This document shows, piece after piece, positions 34,855 through 43,803 of a stretch of 64,000 nucleotides of DNA. This DNA is from Streptomyces sp. MMG1121. Lineage in GTDB: Bacteria; Actinomycetota; Actinomycetes; Streptomycetales; Streptomycetaceae. The notes below the pieces were generated by a model, which saw nothing but the letters and a program-made list of their open reading frames with translations, searched no databases and was not told the DNA's origin. A program made the translations under genes and the position numbers. The stretch lies in assembly GCF_001280015.1 (NCBI RefSeq), contig NZ_LGDV01000195.1:1-64000 (forward strand), given 5' to 3'. Position 1 is the first letter of the stretch, and every line of letters begins with the position of its first letter.

Positions 34855-35247
34855 ATGAGCGAAGCCCCCGACCCCGAGGTCGTGGAGCTGGCGACCAAGA
34901 TCTTCGATCTGGCCCGGCAGGGGCAGACCGAGGCGCTCGTGGCGTACGTCGACGCGGGTGTTCCGGCCAACCTCACCAATGACCGCGGCGACTCACTGGT
35001 GATGCTGGCCGCCTATCACGGCCACGCCGACGCGGTGCGCGCGCTGCTCGCCCGCGGCGCGGCGGCGGACCACGTCAACGACCGAGGCCAGACCCCGCTC
35101 GCGGGTGCCGTCTTCAAGGGCGAGACCGACGTCATCAAGGCTCTCCTGGAAGGCGGAGCCGACCCCGCGGCGGGCACGCCGTCGGCCGTCGACACCGCCC
35201 GGATGTTCGGCAAGACGGAACTCCTGGAACTGTTCGGCGCGCACTGA
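34855..35247 (+). CDS. Ankyrin-repeat protein
   Basis: A 130-aa protein composed of three or four ankyrin repeats (for example GDSLVMLAAYHGHADAVRAL, GQTPLAGAVFKGETDVIKAL). These mediate protein-protein contacts. It starts MSEAPDPEVVELATKIFDLA; AGGAGAGG lies about 12 nt upstream of the ATG, while a TTG one codon earlier is closer and is an alternative start. It is divergent from smeA. No partner is identified. Confidence 0.9.
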   Translation: MSEAPDPEVVELATKIFDLARQGQTEALVAYVDAGVPANLTNDRGDSLVMLAAYHGHADAVRALLARGAAADHVNDRGQTPLAGAVFKGETDVIKALLEGGADPAAGTPSAVDTARMFGKTELLELFGAH

Positions 35248-35547
35248 TGCACATGTCCTGACCAGGTACGACAAGGAAAACGGGGGAGGCGGTACGGGGC
35301 CGCCGGAAATACGGTCGCGGCAGCACACACCGCGGGTCATCATGGCGACGTGATTCACGGACGCGATGGCTGGGCAGGTGTTGCCGCACCGCGCGGGCCG
35401 TGATGCGGTCCGCATGGGCCACCGACGAGAGGCAGAGAGAAATGGTCTACAGCAAGCAAGAGACGGCGGGCGCTCCGACGTTGTGTCACGCGGCCAGGTA
35501 GTGCGTGTTCCCCGGTTGCGTCGACGCTTGATGTGAGGCTGTTTCCC
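35248..35547. other. 300-bp gap containing a possible 19-codon ORF
   Basis: The region between the ankyrin gene and the HEAT-repeat gene holds a short ORF (35442-35501) described separately and no other recognised feature. Confidence 0.4.
35442..35501 (+). CDS. Possible 19-aa leader peptide/small ORF
   Basis: ATG at 35442 gives MVYSKQETAGAPTLCHAAR then TAG. A purine-rich segment (GAGAGGCAGAGAGAA) precedes it. The ORF ends 46 bp before the HEAT-repeat gene start. It could be a leader peptide or a chance ORF. Confidence 0.45.
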   Translation: MVYSKQETAGAPTLCHAAR

Positions 35548-36966
35548 ATGTTCGATCCGTTCATAGCGCCGAGCGGTACGCTGCTCGGCCTGTTGCAGCG
35601 GGGCCGCGGCGACGGCACGCTGCACGCGCTCACCGCCCCGCGCGTGGAAGCGCTCGCGGCGCTGAACCAGTGCGTGCTGCGCGACCCCCGCCAGGACTGG
35701 CAGGTGGAGAACCGCTCCCTCTACTACGCGCGCCTGTACCTCGACCTGAATGGCGAGCTGGACGCGATCGCGGACCACCTCTTCGGTCCCGAGGACGTCC
35801 TCGACACCGACGAGTCCCGCACCGGCCTCGCCCTCGCCGTGCTCGGGCACCTCGCCTCCTACGGCAGGCGGGACGCGCTCGAACTGCTGCGCAGGTACGC
35901 CGCCCACGGTTCCAGCTGGGCCTGGGCCCTGGATGAACTGGCCCTCAGGGACGACGACGCGGGCCTGCGTGCCCTCGCCGCCCCCGTCCTGGCCCGTTTC
36001 GCCACCGATCCCGAGGGCGAGGCCGAGCTGGCCGTCGCCGTCCGGGACGCCTTCGAGCCGCGGCCGTGGCGGCTGTGGGCCAAGGATCCGCGCGAATCGA
36101 TCGCCACGCGTGTGCGTGCCGCGCAGGAGACCGGCTGTTTCGACCGCTGGCAGCGGCAGATGCGGCCCACCGGTCCCCGGCCCGGATGGAGCGTGAGTGC
36201 CGTCTTCGAGTGGGCCCAGCAGGGCATGGACCGCGGCGCCGCCCTCCATGTGCCGGCCGCCCGCTGTCTGGTCGCCGTGGCCGGCCCCGAGGACCGGCCG
36301 GAGATCGTCCAGGCCGCCCGGACCGGCACCGACGGAGCCCGCTGCACCGCCCTGCGCTACCTCGCCGACAGCAACGACTCCGACGCCCTCGACCTGATCG
36401 AGGCCGCGGTCGCCGACGGCACGACGGTCGTCGTGGAGGCCGCCGTCGACGCCTTCGAACGGATGCGCAGCGTCGCCGCCGTCGACCGCGCCCGCCGCTG
36501 GGCCCAGCGCCCCGACCCCCTCGGTGCAGCCGCCGGCCGCATCCTCGCCTGCCGTGGCGCCGCGCGCGACGGCGACCTGGTCCTCGGCGCCCTCCGCGAA
36601 GCCGTACGCGGGGAGGGACCCGACGCACCCACCCTGTGGACCCTCGTCGACGGCGCCGGACGCCTCGGCATCGCCTGCGCGGCCCCCGTCCTGCGCCACG
36701 TCTACCGTGAGACGGCCTCCTCCCACCTCCGCGGCCGCGCCGCCCGCGCCCTGGCCGCCACCGATCCCTCCTTCGCCACCGGCTTCGCCGTCGAATGCCT
36801 GTGGGACTGCGAGGAGACCACCCGCGAGATCGCCGCCCGGCACGCCGAGACCGGCGACGCCCGGGTCGTGGAGCGCCTGCGCCGCCTGGCCGCCGACCCG
36901 GCCGAGGAGGACGAGGTACAGACGGCGGTACGCAGCCGCATCGGCCCCGACGCCGCCACCGGCTGA
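35548..36966 (+). CDS. HEAT-repeat protein
   Basis: A 472-aa protein made largely of short paired helices (residues ~90-460) with repeated Ala/Leu-rich patterns and conserved Asp/Arg at repeat turns, as in HEAT/PBS-lyase repeats. It probably serves as a scaffold or regulator; no catalytic motif is visible. The start at MFDPFIAP is chosen because GAGG lies 9 nt upstream; the frame is open to a GTG at 35533. A strong hairpin follows at 37029-37063. Confidence 0.83.
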   Translation: MFDPFIAPSGTLLGLLQRGRGDGTLHALTAPRVEALAALNQCVLRDPRQDWQVENRSLYYARLYLDLNGELDAIADHLFGPEDVLDTDESRTGLALAVLGHLASYGRRDALELLRRYAAHGSSWAWALDELALRDDDAGLRALAAPVLARFATDPEGEAELAVAVRDAFEPRPWRLWAKDPRESIATRVRAAQETGCFDRWQRQMRPTGPRPGWSVSAVFEWAQQGMDRGAALHVPAARCLVAVAGPEDRPEIVQAARTGTDGARCTALRYLADSNDSDALDLIEAAVADGTTVVVEAAVDAFERMRSVAAVDRARRWAQRPDPLGAAAGRILACRGAARDGDLVLGALREAVRGEGPDAPTLWTLVDGAGRLGIACAAPVLRHVYRETASSHLRGRAARALAATDPSFATGFAVECLWDCEETTREIAARHAETGDARVVERLRRLAADPAEEDEVQTAVRSRIGPDAATG

Positions 36967-37028
36967 CACCCCAGATACGCATACGGCCCGGGCGGACGAC
37001 CGCCCGCCGGATGAACAGCGGGTGACCC

Positions 37029-37063
37029 GCGGGTCAGGCGGCCATGACGGCCGGCTGACCCGC
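37029..37063 (+). terminator. Hairpin terminator after the HEAT-repeat gene
   Basis: GCGGGTCAG (37029-37037) pairs with CTGACCCGC (37055-37063), and inner CGGCC pairs with GGCCG (37039-37043 with 37049-37053), giving a 14-pair stem with one mismatch. Confidence 0.75.
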
Positions 37064-37153
37064 TCGGGTGTGCAGCCCAACGCTCATGGGACGTTCCCCG
37101 AGCGGAAAGATCGACGTTGACGCGGCCACGTCCAGCGCGGCGACAACACCCGT

Positions 37154-38281
37154 ATGCGTGTCGTCATCGTGACCGAATCCTTTCCCCCCGATGTGAACGG
37201 CGTGGCCCACTGCGCGCTCCAGACCGCCCGGCACCTCGTAGATCGCGGTCACTCCCCGCTCGTCGTCGCGCCGGCCACAGCCCCCGGCAGCGCACCGGAC
37301 ACGGACGCCCCGTGCCCGGTCGTCCGTGTCCCCTCCCTCCCCCTTCCCGGCTACCACCAGGTCCGCGTCGCCCTCCCCAGCCGACGCCTCGCCGCGGCTC
37401 TGCTCGATCACCGCGCCGACCTTGTCCATCTCGCCAGTCCCTTCGTCCTCGGCGTCCGCGGCATGGCCGCCGCCGCCCGGCTCGGCATCCCCGCCGTCGC
37501 CGTGTACCAGACCGATCTCGCCGGGTACGCGCGTACGTACATGGGTGCCGGAGAGGCCGCGGCCTGGCGGCGGATCCGCTCCGTGCACGCCGCGGCCGAC
37601 CGCACCCTGGCCCCCTCCAGCGCCGCCCTCGCCGACCTCGAGGCTCATGGCGTGCCCCGGGTGCGGCTGTGGCCGCGCGGCGTGGACACCGTACGTTTCA
37701 AGCCAGAGCACCGTGACGAGGCACTGCGCCGCGAACTCGCCCCGAACGGCGAGCTGATCGTCGGCTACGTCGGCCGGCTCGCCCCTGAGAAGCACGTCGA
37801 ACTGCTCGCCGGTGTCTGCGGGCTGGAGGGCGTGCGGGTCGTGGTCGTCGGCGACGGGCCGAGCCACGCCCATCTGACCGAGGCGCTTCCCGGCGCCGTG
37901 TTCCTCGGCCGCCGCACCGGCGACGAGCTCGCCCGGATCTTCGCCTCGCTGGACGTGTTCGCGCACACCGGCCCCTTCGAGACGTTCTGCCAGACCGTCC
38001 AGGAGGCCATGGCCAGCGGCGTCCCGGTCGTCGCGCCCGCCGCCGGCGGCCCGCTCGACCTGGTCGCCCACGGGCGCACCGGACTGCTCGTCCCGCCGTG
38101 CGACGCCGCCGCCGTCACGGAGGCGGTGCGCACCCTGGCCGCCGACCCCGAACGGCGGGCCGCCCACGGCGTCGCCGCCCGCACGATGGTCGAGGGCCGC
38201 ACCTGGGCCGCCGTCGGTGACCAGCTGATCGGCCACTACGACGACGTGCTCGCGGCCCGCAGGACGGCGGTGGCGGCATGA
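37154..38281 (+). CDS. GT4 family glycosyltransferase (PimB/MgtA-like)
   Basis: A 375-aa GT-B fold enzyme of family GT4. It starts RVVIVTESFPPDVNGVA, has GYVGRLAPEKHVELLAGV as the start of the nucleotide-sugar domain and the E-x7-E motif in FETFCQTVQEAMASGVPVVA. Related actinobacterial enzymes are GDP-mannose-dependent mannosyltransferases of phosphatidylinositol mannosides or lipomannan. The sugar and acceptor cannot be read from sequence. It overlaps the next gene by four bases (ATGA). Confidence 0.9.
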   Translation: MRVVIVTESFPPDVNGVAHCALQTARHLVDRGHSPLVVAPATAPGSAPDTDAPCPVVRVPSLPLPGYHQVRVALPSRRLAAALLDHRADLVHLASPFVLGVRGMAAAARLGIPAVAVYQTDLAGYARTYMGAGEAAAWRRIRSVHAAADRTLAPSSAALADLEAHGVPRVRLWPRGVDTVRFKPEHRDEALRRELAPNGELIVGYVGRLAPEKHVELLAGVCGLEGVRVVVVGDGPSHAHLTEALPGAVFLGRRTGDELARIFASLDVFAHTGPFETFCQTVQEAMASGVPVVAPAAGGPLDLVAHGRTGLLVPPCDAAAVTEAVRTLAADPERRAAHGVAARTMVEGRTWAAVGDQLIGHYDDVLAARRTAVAA

Positions 38282-39453
38282 CCGGCCCGTCCCTGCGCAT
38301 CGTCCGGCTCGCCAACTTCGTCGCCCCCGCCTCCGGCGGCCTGCGCACCGCCCTGCGCGAACTGGGCAAGGGTTTCCGGGCCGCCGGCCACGAGCCGGTG
38401 CTGATCGTGCCCGGCGAACGGCACACCGACCAGGACACCGAACAGGGTCGGGTCATCACCCTGCCCGGCCCGTCGCTGCCCGGCACCGGCGGCTACCGCG
38501 TCCTCACCGACAAGCGGCGCGTGGCCGCCGTCCTGGAGGAGCTGGCCCCGGACCGGCTGGAGGTCTCCGACCGGACGACCCTGCGCTGGACCGGCCGCTG
38601 GGCCCGCCGCGCGCGCGTGCCCGCCGTGATGGTCTCCCACGAGACCGCCGACGGCGTGCTGCGCACCTGGGGCCTCTCGCAGAACCTGTCCCGCCGGGCC
38701 GCCGACGCCCTCAACACCCGTACCGCGCACGTCTACTCGCGGGTGGTGTGCACCACGGAGTTCGCCGAGCGCGAGTTCGTGCGCATCGGCGCGCGCAACG
38801 TCGTACGCGCCCCTCTGGGCGTCGACCTGATGACACGCCACCCCGCGCTGCGCGACCCCGGGGTGCGTGGCGAGTACGCGCGCGTGGACGAGGCGCTGCT
38901 CGTGATGTGCTCGCGGCTGTCCGTCGAGAAGCGTCCCGGCACCGCCCTCGACGCCCTGGAGGCACTGCTGCGGCGCGGACGGCGGGCGGTGCTGGTGGTC
39001 GCCGGGGACGGGCCGCTGCGGGCCCGGCTGGAACAGCGCGCGCGGGAGCGGGGGCTGCCGGTGACCTTCCTCGGGCACGTCTCCGACCGGGCCCTGCTCG
39101 GGGCGCTCCAGGCATCCGCCGACGTCGCCCTCGCACCCGGGCCCGCGGAGACCTTCGGGCTGGCCGCCCTGGAGGCCATGGCCTGCGGCACGCCTGTCGT
39201 GGCGAGCGCGTCCTCCGCGCTGCCCGAGGTGATCGGCGCCGCGGGCGCGACCGCGGCCGACCGGGGCGAGGCCTTCGCCGACGCCGTCGACACGCTCCTG
39301 GACCGGGGCGAGCGCGAGCGCCGTGAGGCCGCACGCGCGCGTGCGGAGTGCTTCGGCTGGGGTACGGCCGTGGAGGCGTTCCTGGCGGCCCACGACGCCG
39401 AGGTGCTGCGCCGCGTGGACACCGGACGCACCGTGCCGGAGGGCGTGGCATGA
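38278..39453 (+). CDS. GT4 family glycosyltransferase
   Basis: A 391-aa retaining glycosyltransferase related to the upstream gene. N-terminal APASGGLRTALRELG is the acceptor-domain glycine-rich loop. The donor domain shows VMCSRLSVEKRPGTALDAL and the E-x7-E motif PAETFGLAALEAMACGTPVV. The four-base overlaps at both ends, with the preceding glycosyltransferase and with the SGNH hydrolase, indicate one translational unit acting in a shared glycan pathway. Confidence 0.9.
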   Translation: MTGPSLRIVRLANFVAPASGGLRTALRELGKGFRAAGHEPVLIVPGERHTDQDTEQGRVITLPGPSLPGTGGYRVLTDKRRVAAVLEELAPDRLEVSDRTTLRWTGRWARRARVPAVMVSHETADGVLRTWGLSQNLSRRAADALNTRTAHVYSRVVCTTEFAEREFVRIGARNVVRAPLGVDLMTRHPALRDPGVRGEYARVDEALLVMCSRLSVEKRPGTALDALEALLRRGRRAVLVVAGDGPLRARLEQRARERGLPVTFLGHVSDRALLGALQASADVALAPGPAETFGLAALEAMACGTPVVASASSALPEVIGAAGATAADRGEAFADAVDTLLDRGERERREAARARAECFGWGTAVEAFLAAHDAEVLRRVDTGRTVPEGVA

Positions 39454-40394
39454 GAGCCGTCCGTTTCGTCGCCCTCGGTGACTCCCTGACCGAGGGCGTG
39501 GGCGACCCCGTCACCGAAGGGTGGCGGGGCTGGGCCGCGCTGCTGGCGCCGTCGCTCGCCGGGGCGGTGGAGTTCACCAACCTCGCCGTCAGCGGGGCGC
39601 AGACCCGGGACGTGCTGGAACGGCAGACCCCGGCCGCCCTCGAACTCCGCCCGGACATCGCGTCCGTGGTCATAGGCGTCAACGACACCCTGCGCCACAC
39701 CTTCGACATCCGCGCGGTGGCCGCCCATCTCGACGAGGCCTACGCGGCCCTCACCCGGCAGGGCGCCACCCTGCTCACCGCCTGTCTGCCCGACCCCGGC
39801 GCGATGCTGGGCCTCCCGGGCGCCCTCGCCCGCCCGCTGGCCCGGCGGCAGCGCGCGGTCAACACGGTCGTCCACGCGCTGTCCGAGCGGTACGGCGCCG
39901 TCCACCTGCACGCGGCGGGCGGCGCCTGGATCACCGACCGGGCCCTGTGGAGCGCGGACCGGCTCCATCCGGGCGAGCGCGGGCACCGGCAGCTCGCCGT
40001 CCGCTTCCACGCCCTGCTCGCCGAGGCGGGCCGGGCGGGTGGCCAACCGCCCTCGTCCGAGCCGGAGTTCCCCGTACCGACCCGCGCAGCGAGCCTGCTG
40101 TGGCTGGCCACCGCGGGCACCGGCTGGGTGGTCCGGCGGTGCAAGGACCTGTTGCCCCAACTGCTGCGCCTCGCCGCCGACGAGATGCGCCACCGGGCGA
40201 AGGGGACCGGTGCCCACCTCGACCTGAGCGCGTCGGCGGCGGTGGCCGCGGCCCTGGCCGCCTTGCCGGAGCCACCGGTCGAGGACGCCGGGGTCACGCT
40301 GCGCCGCACCGTCCCCGTCCCGAACCGCACCGCGGCGCCCGAGGGCACCGCCCACCGCGAGGGTGCGGAGGTGGTGGCGAACGGCGTCGGGTAG
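39450..40394 (+). CDS. SGNH/GDSL hydrolase
   Basis: A 314-aa SGNH-family esterase or acetylhydrolase. Block I is FVALGDSLTEGVGDP (Ser near residue 11), block III VVIGVNDTLR, and the catalytic Asp/His are in SADRLHPGERGHRQL. No signal peptide is apparent, so it is probably cytoplasmic. It is translationally coupled to two GT4 enzymes, suggesting deacylation or deacetylation of a glycosylated lipid or polysaccharide precursor. The C-terminal 80 residues are Pro/Ala-rich and do not belong to the core fold. Confidence 0.88.
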   Translation: MRAVRFVALGDSLTEGVGDPVTEGWRGWAALLAPSLAGAVEFTNLAVSGAQTRDVLERQTPAALELRPDIASVVIGVNDTLRHTFDIRAVAAHLDEAYAALTRQGATLLTACLPDPGAMLGLPGALARPLARRQRAVNTVVHALSERYGAVHLHAAGGAWITDRALWSADRLHPGERGHRQLAVRFHALLAEAGRAGGQPPSSEPEFPVPTRAASLLWLATAGTGWVVRRCKDLLPQLLRLAADEMRHRAKGTGAHLDLSASAAVAAALAALPEPPVEDAGVTLRRTVPVPNRTAAPEGTAHREGAEVVANGVG

Positions 40395-40449
40395 CGGAGC
40401 GTACGGGGCCGAAGGGCCGGGATGCCGGGCCGCACGGCTCGGATAGTGA

Positions 40450-40462
40450 ATCGTTCAACGAT
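40450..40462. promoter_or_regulatory. Palindromic candidate GntR operator
   Basis: ATCGTTCAACGAT is a perfect 6-1-6 inverted repeat about 53 bp upstream of the GntR gene. It resembles FadR-subfamily sites built on GT-N-AC half-sites, so it may be the autoregulatory operator. Confidence 0.55.
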
Positions 40463-40514
40463 CCGGCGATCCCCATGTTGTCTCGTTCCGGCTGTCTGCG
40501 ATTGAATTCCCGGC

Positions 40515-41222
40515 ATGACAGAGCAGCTGACGGGACTGGCCGGCGACCGGGCGCTCCTCGGGCGTACGAGCACGGCGGAGCGGGTGTCGGACATCCTCCG
40601 CAGCCGTATCGCCGAGGGGTACTTCCCGCCCGGCACCCGGCTGTCGGAGGACGGCATCGGCGGGGCGCTCGGGGTCTCCCGCAACACGCTGCGCGAGGCC
40701 TTCCGGCTGCTCACCCATGAACGCCTGCTGGTGCACGAGCTCAACCGGGGCGTGTTCGTCCGGGTCCTGACCGTCGAGGACGTCGAGGACATCTACCGCG
40801 CGCGTGCCCTGGTCGAATGCGCCGTCGTCCGCGGACTCGGCGAGCCGCCGTACCCGCTGGACGCGCTCGCCGCGGCGGTCGCCGAGGGCGAGAAGGCGGC
40901 CGCCGGCAGCGACTGGAAGGTGCTGGGCACCGCCAACATCCACTTCCACCGGGAACTGGTCGCCCTCGCCGGCAGCGAACGCACCGACGAACTGATGCGC
41001 AGCGTCTTCGCCGAGCTGCGGCTCGCCTTCCACGTCGTGGACGACCCGCGCCGGCTGCACGAGCCGTACCTCGCCCGCAACCGCCAGATCCTTCAGACGC
41101 TCCAGGCCGGCGACCGGCACGCGGCGGAACGGCTGCTGGAGACCTATCTCGCGGACTCGCTGGAACGGGTCGTGGAGGTGTACCGGCGGCGCGTCGGCGA
41201 GGACGCCGCCGGACCCTCCTGA
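40515..41222 (+). CDS. GntR family regulator, FadR/FCD type
   Basis: A 235-aa regulator with an N-terminal GntR HTH (ERVSDILRSRIAEGYFPPGT and LGVSRNTLREAFRLL, residues ~20-70) and an FCD ligand-binding domain (~95-220) with its metal-binding His/Asp residues, for example in NIHFHRELVALAG. FCD proteins bind organic acids. No clear ribosome-binding site precedes the ATG at 40515. It is upstream of the condensin-like operon in the same direction, but with a gap of about 70 bp and a separate candidate promoter. Confidence 0.9.
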   Translation: MTEQLTGLAGDRALLGRTSTAERVSDILRSRIAEGYFPPGTRLSEDGIGGALGVSRNTLREAFRLLTHERLLVHELNRGVFVRVLTVEDVEDIYRARALVECAVVRGLGEPPYPLDALAAAVAEGEKAAAGSDWKVLGTANIHFHRELVALAGSERTDELMRSVFAELRLAFHVVDDPRRLHEPYLARNRQILQTLQAGDRHAAERLLETYLADSLERVVEVYRRRVGEDAAGPS

Positions 41223-41291
41223 GCTGCTGTGACCCCCGTCGCTTCTGCGTCGTTTGGGTTGATGTCAGACCGAGGACCTAGTCTGTGCACC

Positions 41292-42821
41292 GTGACTTCG
41301 CCTGCATCGACGGACAGCGTTCCGCCCCAGCTCAGCGCGGGGCCGCGCCCGGCTCCGGGCCCGGCCGCCGACGAAGGGCTGGCGCGGCGGCTGCGCGCGC
41401 TCGCCTGCACCGCGCCGCTGCACGACCTGGACGCGCGCAAGGCCAACCTGGCCGGTGAGTACTCGGTGTACGGGATGGCCGAGGTGGCCCTCGCCGCCAT
41501 CGACCTCGTCACGCTCAACATGGACTTCGACACCGGCGCCGACCACGAGCAGATCGTGGCCCGGCTGATCCCGCGCATCGCCGCCCAGGCCCCGCACCGG
41601 CCGGCCGCCGAGCACGAGCGCGTGGCCCGCTGGGTCCTGGAGAACCTGATCAACGTCGGCAGTGTCGACCGCGGCTTCCGCGCGGTGTACGGCACCTTCG
41701 GCCCGGACGGCACGTACGTGCGCCGGGACTACGACTTCAAGCTGATCGAAGAGGTCCCCGGCCCCGGCGGCACTGTCTACCTGCGCACGACCGACGAGGC
41801 GGTCAACGTCCTGGTCGGCGCCCTGGACACCGACGTCACCAGCGCCCAGATCGCCGCCGAGGTCAAGCTGGAGGTGCTGATCAGCCGCGGTCGCCTCGCC
41901 GACGCCCAGCTCGCCGCCGAACAGGCCCGCTACCGCACGGTGCAGTACTCCGAGACCCTGCGCCGGGCCCTGGAGGCCACCCGGCGCAACGTCCGCGCGG
42001 TCGACTGGCTGAGCGCCGTGCCCGACATGATCGCCGAGGCCCTGGAGCACGTCGCCGACCGCTATCGGCACGAGAACGCGATCCTCACCAACATCCGCAA
42101 GGCCCGCGACGAGACCGAGGAGCCCGAGCACAAGCGCCGGGCCGCCGAACTCGTCGACATCGTCAAGGACTGCATCCGCCGCCACACCCAGCTCCAGTCG
42201 CGCCTGCTGGAGGCGGGCCCGCTGTTCCGCGCCGAGCAGGACCGGCAGGCTTTCGCCACGCCGGCCACGACGTCCGGGACGGACCTGTACGGCCATCTCC
42301 TCGCCCCCGTCCTGCCACTGCCCCTGGAGCAGGCGATCCGGGTCACGGACGCGTTCTTCGCCCAGGGCACGGGACTGCGGACACCGGTCTGCGTGCGCGT
42401 GGCGGACCTCGTCGACATACTGCTGACGCCGCCCGTCGAGCGGGAGCACCTGGGCGCCGAGATGCCCGAGCCCGACCTGATCGCCACACCGGACGACAGC
42501 CGGTTCAGCGAGGAGCAACTGGCCGCCGCGACGGAACTGCTGGACCTTCCGGCCGACGCGCCGCGCAGACTGTCGGGGCTGCTGGCCGAGGCCCGGCGCA
42601 CCGGGGATCCCGATCTGGCCTACCTGGTGGCCCTGTTGGCGGTCCACGCGGCCAGTCCCGCCGTCGGCACCGCCTACCGGCAGGGCGAGGAGAAGCTGTT
42701 GTTCGCCGTCGACGACGGGACCGAGCTGGACGATCCCGAGTTCGGCGGTGCCGACCTGATCGTCGGGACCGCGCTGCTGGACGCGGCGGGGATGGCGGCG
42801 GACCGGACGGAAGCAGCATGA
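41292..42821 (+). CDS. Kleisin-like (MukF/JetA-like) subunit of a condensin-like operon
   Basis: A 509-aa protein encoded first in a three-gene operon with a MukE-like and an SMC-like gene. It is not recognisable by a simple motif. An N-terminal helical domain with a winged-helix-like segment (YVRRDYDFKLIEEVPG and TTDEAVNVLVGAL) is followed by long helices (for example NAILTNIRKARDETEEPEHK), as in MukF/MksF and JetA. It would act as the linker that closes the SMC ring. No ribosome-binding site precedes the GTG; a TAGTCT element about 8 nt upstream suggests a leaderless mRNA. ATG at 41262 is an alternative. Confidence 0.72.
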   Translation: MTSPASTDSVPPQLSAGPRPAPGPAADEGLARRLRALACTAPLHDLDARKANLAGEYSVYGMAEVALAAIDLVTLNMDFDTGADHEQIVARLIPRIAAQAPHRPAAEHERVARWVLENLINVGSVDRGFRAVYGTFGPDGTYVRRDYDFKLIEEVPGPGGTVYLRTTDEAVNVLVGALDTDVTSAQIAAEVKLEVLISRGRLADAQLAAEQARYRTVQYSETLRRALEATRRNVRAVDWLSAVPDMIAEALEHVADRYRHENAILTNIRKARDETEEPEHKRRAAELVDIVKDCIRRHTQLQSRLLEAGPLFRAEQDRQAFATPATTSGTDLYGHLLAPVLPLPLEQAIRVTDAFFAQGTGLRTPVCVRVADLVDILLTPPVEREHLGAEMPEPDLIATPDDSRFSEEQLAAATELLDLPADAPRRLSGLLAEARRTGDPDLAYLVALLAVHAASPAVGTAYRQGEEKLLFAVDDGTELDDPEFGGADLIVGTALLDAAGMAADRTEAA

Positions 42822-42852
42822 GTGAGCAAGCACGCGACAAGGAGCCCCAACC

Positions 42853-43731
42853 GTGACCGAGCACGTCGACCGGAGTGAGCCCGAGCCCGCCGCCGCGCCG
42901 GCCGGTTCCGCCGTCACCCCCGCCGACGCCGCCGACGCGGCGCGGCTCGTCGCCTTCGGACTGCAGCCCAAACTGCAGCCCGCGCGGGACCAGGAGTACA
43001 CGGAACTGCTGCGCCGGTACCGCGAGGACCCGGCGTTCGCGCGGCTCGCCGACGCCGTCGCCGCCGGGCTGGGGCTCGTCGTGCTGGAGGTGTCCCCGCG
43101 CGCGGGGATGGCCGTCACGGCCGCCGAGGATTCGGTGTTCGCCGTCCGCATGGGCGACTACGCGCGTCGCACCGCCGCCGACGCCGGCGACCGCTTCCTG
43201 CACGGGCTCGCCCATCTCGCCGTCGCCGCGCTGGCGTTCCCGCGCCCGGAGGACCTGGCCGACGACTCCTACATCGGCCGCGTCACGGTCAACGGAGTCG
43301 ACGCCTTCGTCCGGCAGGCCTGCCGGCGTCTGGAGGAGCGGGCCGAGGAGCAGGGCGAGAACACCGACCCGGCGACCGACGCGCCGGACCTGGAGGCCGC
43401 CTGGCGGATCTGGGCCAGACGCAGTGCCACCGGCGCCACCAAGGACGCCCGCCGGCCGGCCGCCTCCACCACCGGCATCGTCGCGAAGGCCCTGGCGTTC
43501 CTCACCGAATCGGGCTTCCTGCAGCGCACCGGCGACGACAGCGGCGGCACCTACCGCACCACGGCCCGCTACCAGCTCCAGGTCCGCGACATGGCCGGCA
43601 CCGCCGCCATGGCCGAACTGCTCGAGCTGGGCGTCGTCCCGGTGACCGACGGCACGGCCAGCCTGATGCCGGCCGAGGAGACCGCGGACCTGGAGCTGGT
43701 GGCCGACGCCGGACTGCCGTTCCACTCCTGA
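42853..43731 (+). CDS. MukE-like winged-helix subunit of a condensin-like operon
   Basis: A 292-aa protein between kleisin-like and SMC-like genes. The middle region has paired helices (residues ~30-170), and the C-terminal part shows a winged-helix pattern: LAFLTESGFLQRTGDDSGG followed by TYRTTARYQLQVRDMAG. This is the organisation of MukE/MksE/JetB, which binds kleisin and DNA. AAGGAG lies 10 nt before the GTG. Assignment rests on context and secondary structure, not on clear sequence identity. Confidence 0.7.
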   Translation: MTEHVDRSEPEPAAAPAGSAVTPADAADAARLVAFGLQPKLQPARDQEYTELLRRYREDPAFARLADAVAAGLGLVVLEVSPRAGMAVTAAEDSVFAVRMGDYARRTAADAGDRFLHGLAHLAVAALAFPRPEDLADDSYIGRVTVNGVDAFVRQACRRLEERAEEQGENTDPATDAPDLEAAWRIWARRSATGATKDARRPAASTTGIVAKALAFLTESGFLQRTGDDSGGTYRTTARYQLQVRDMAGTAAMAELLELGVVPVTDGTASLMPAEETADLELVADAGLPFHS

Positions 43732-43803
43732 CGCTCCCAGGGGCGCCCCGCCCCAAAAGCTCCTGAACCACCGCACCTTTCACCAGACTTACGAGAGTCC
43801 GCC

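Noticed and set aside
35248..35441. Search for a tRNA or small RNA gene in the 35.2-35.5 kb gap
   Set aside because: No cloverleaf, CCA end or strong conserved fold was found by eye.
41229..41291. Longer N-terminus of the kleisin-like protein from GTG at 41229 or ATG at 41262
   Set aside because: No ribosome-binding site before either, and the extra residues are low complexity; the GTG at 41292 fits a leaderless start better, though not proven.
41265..43151. 628-codon minus-strand frame opposite the condensin-like subunits
   Set aside because: Shadow frame; codon third-position bias supports the plus strand.
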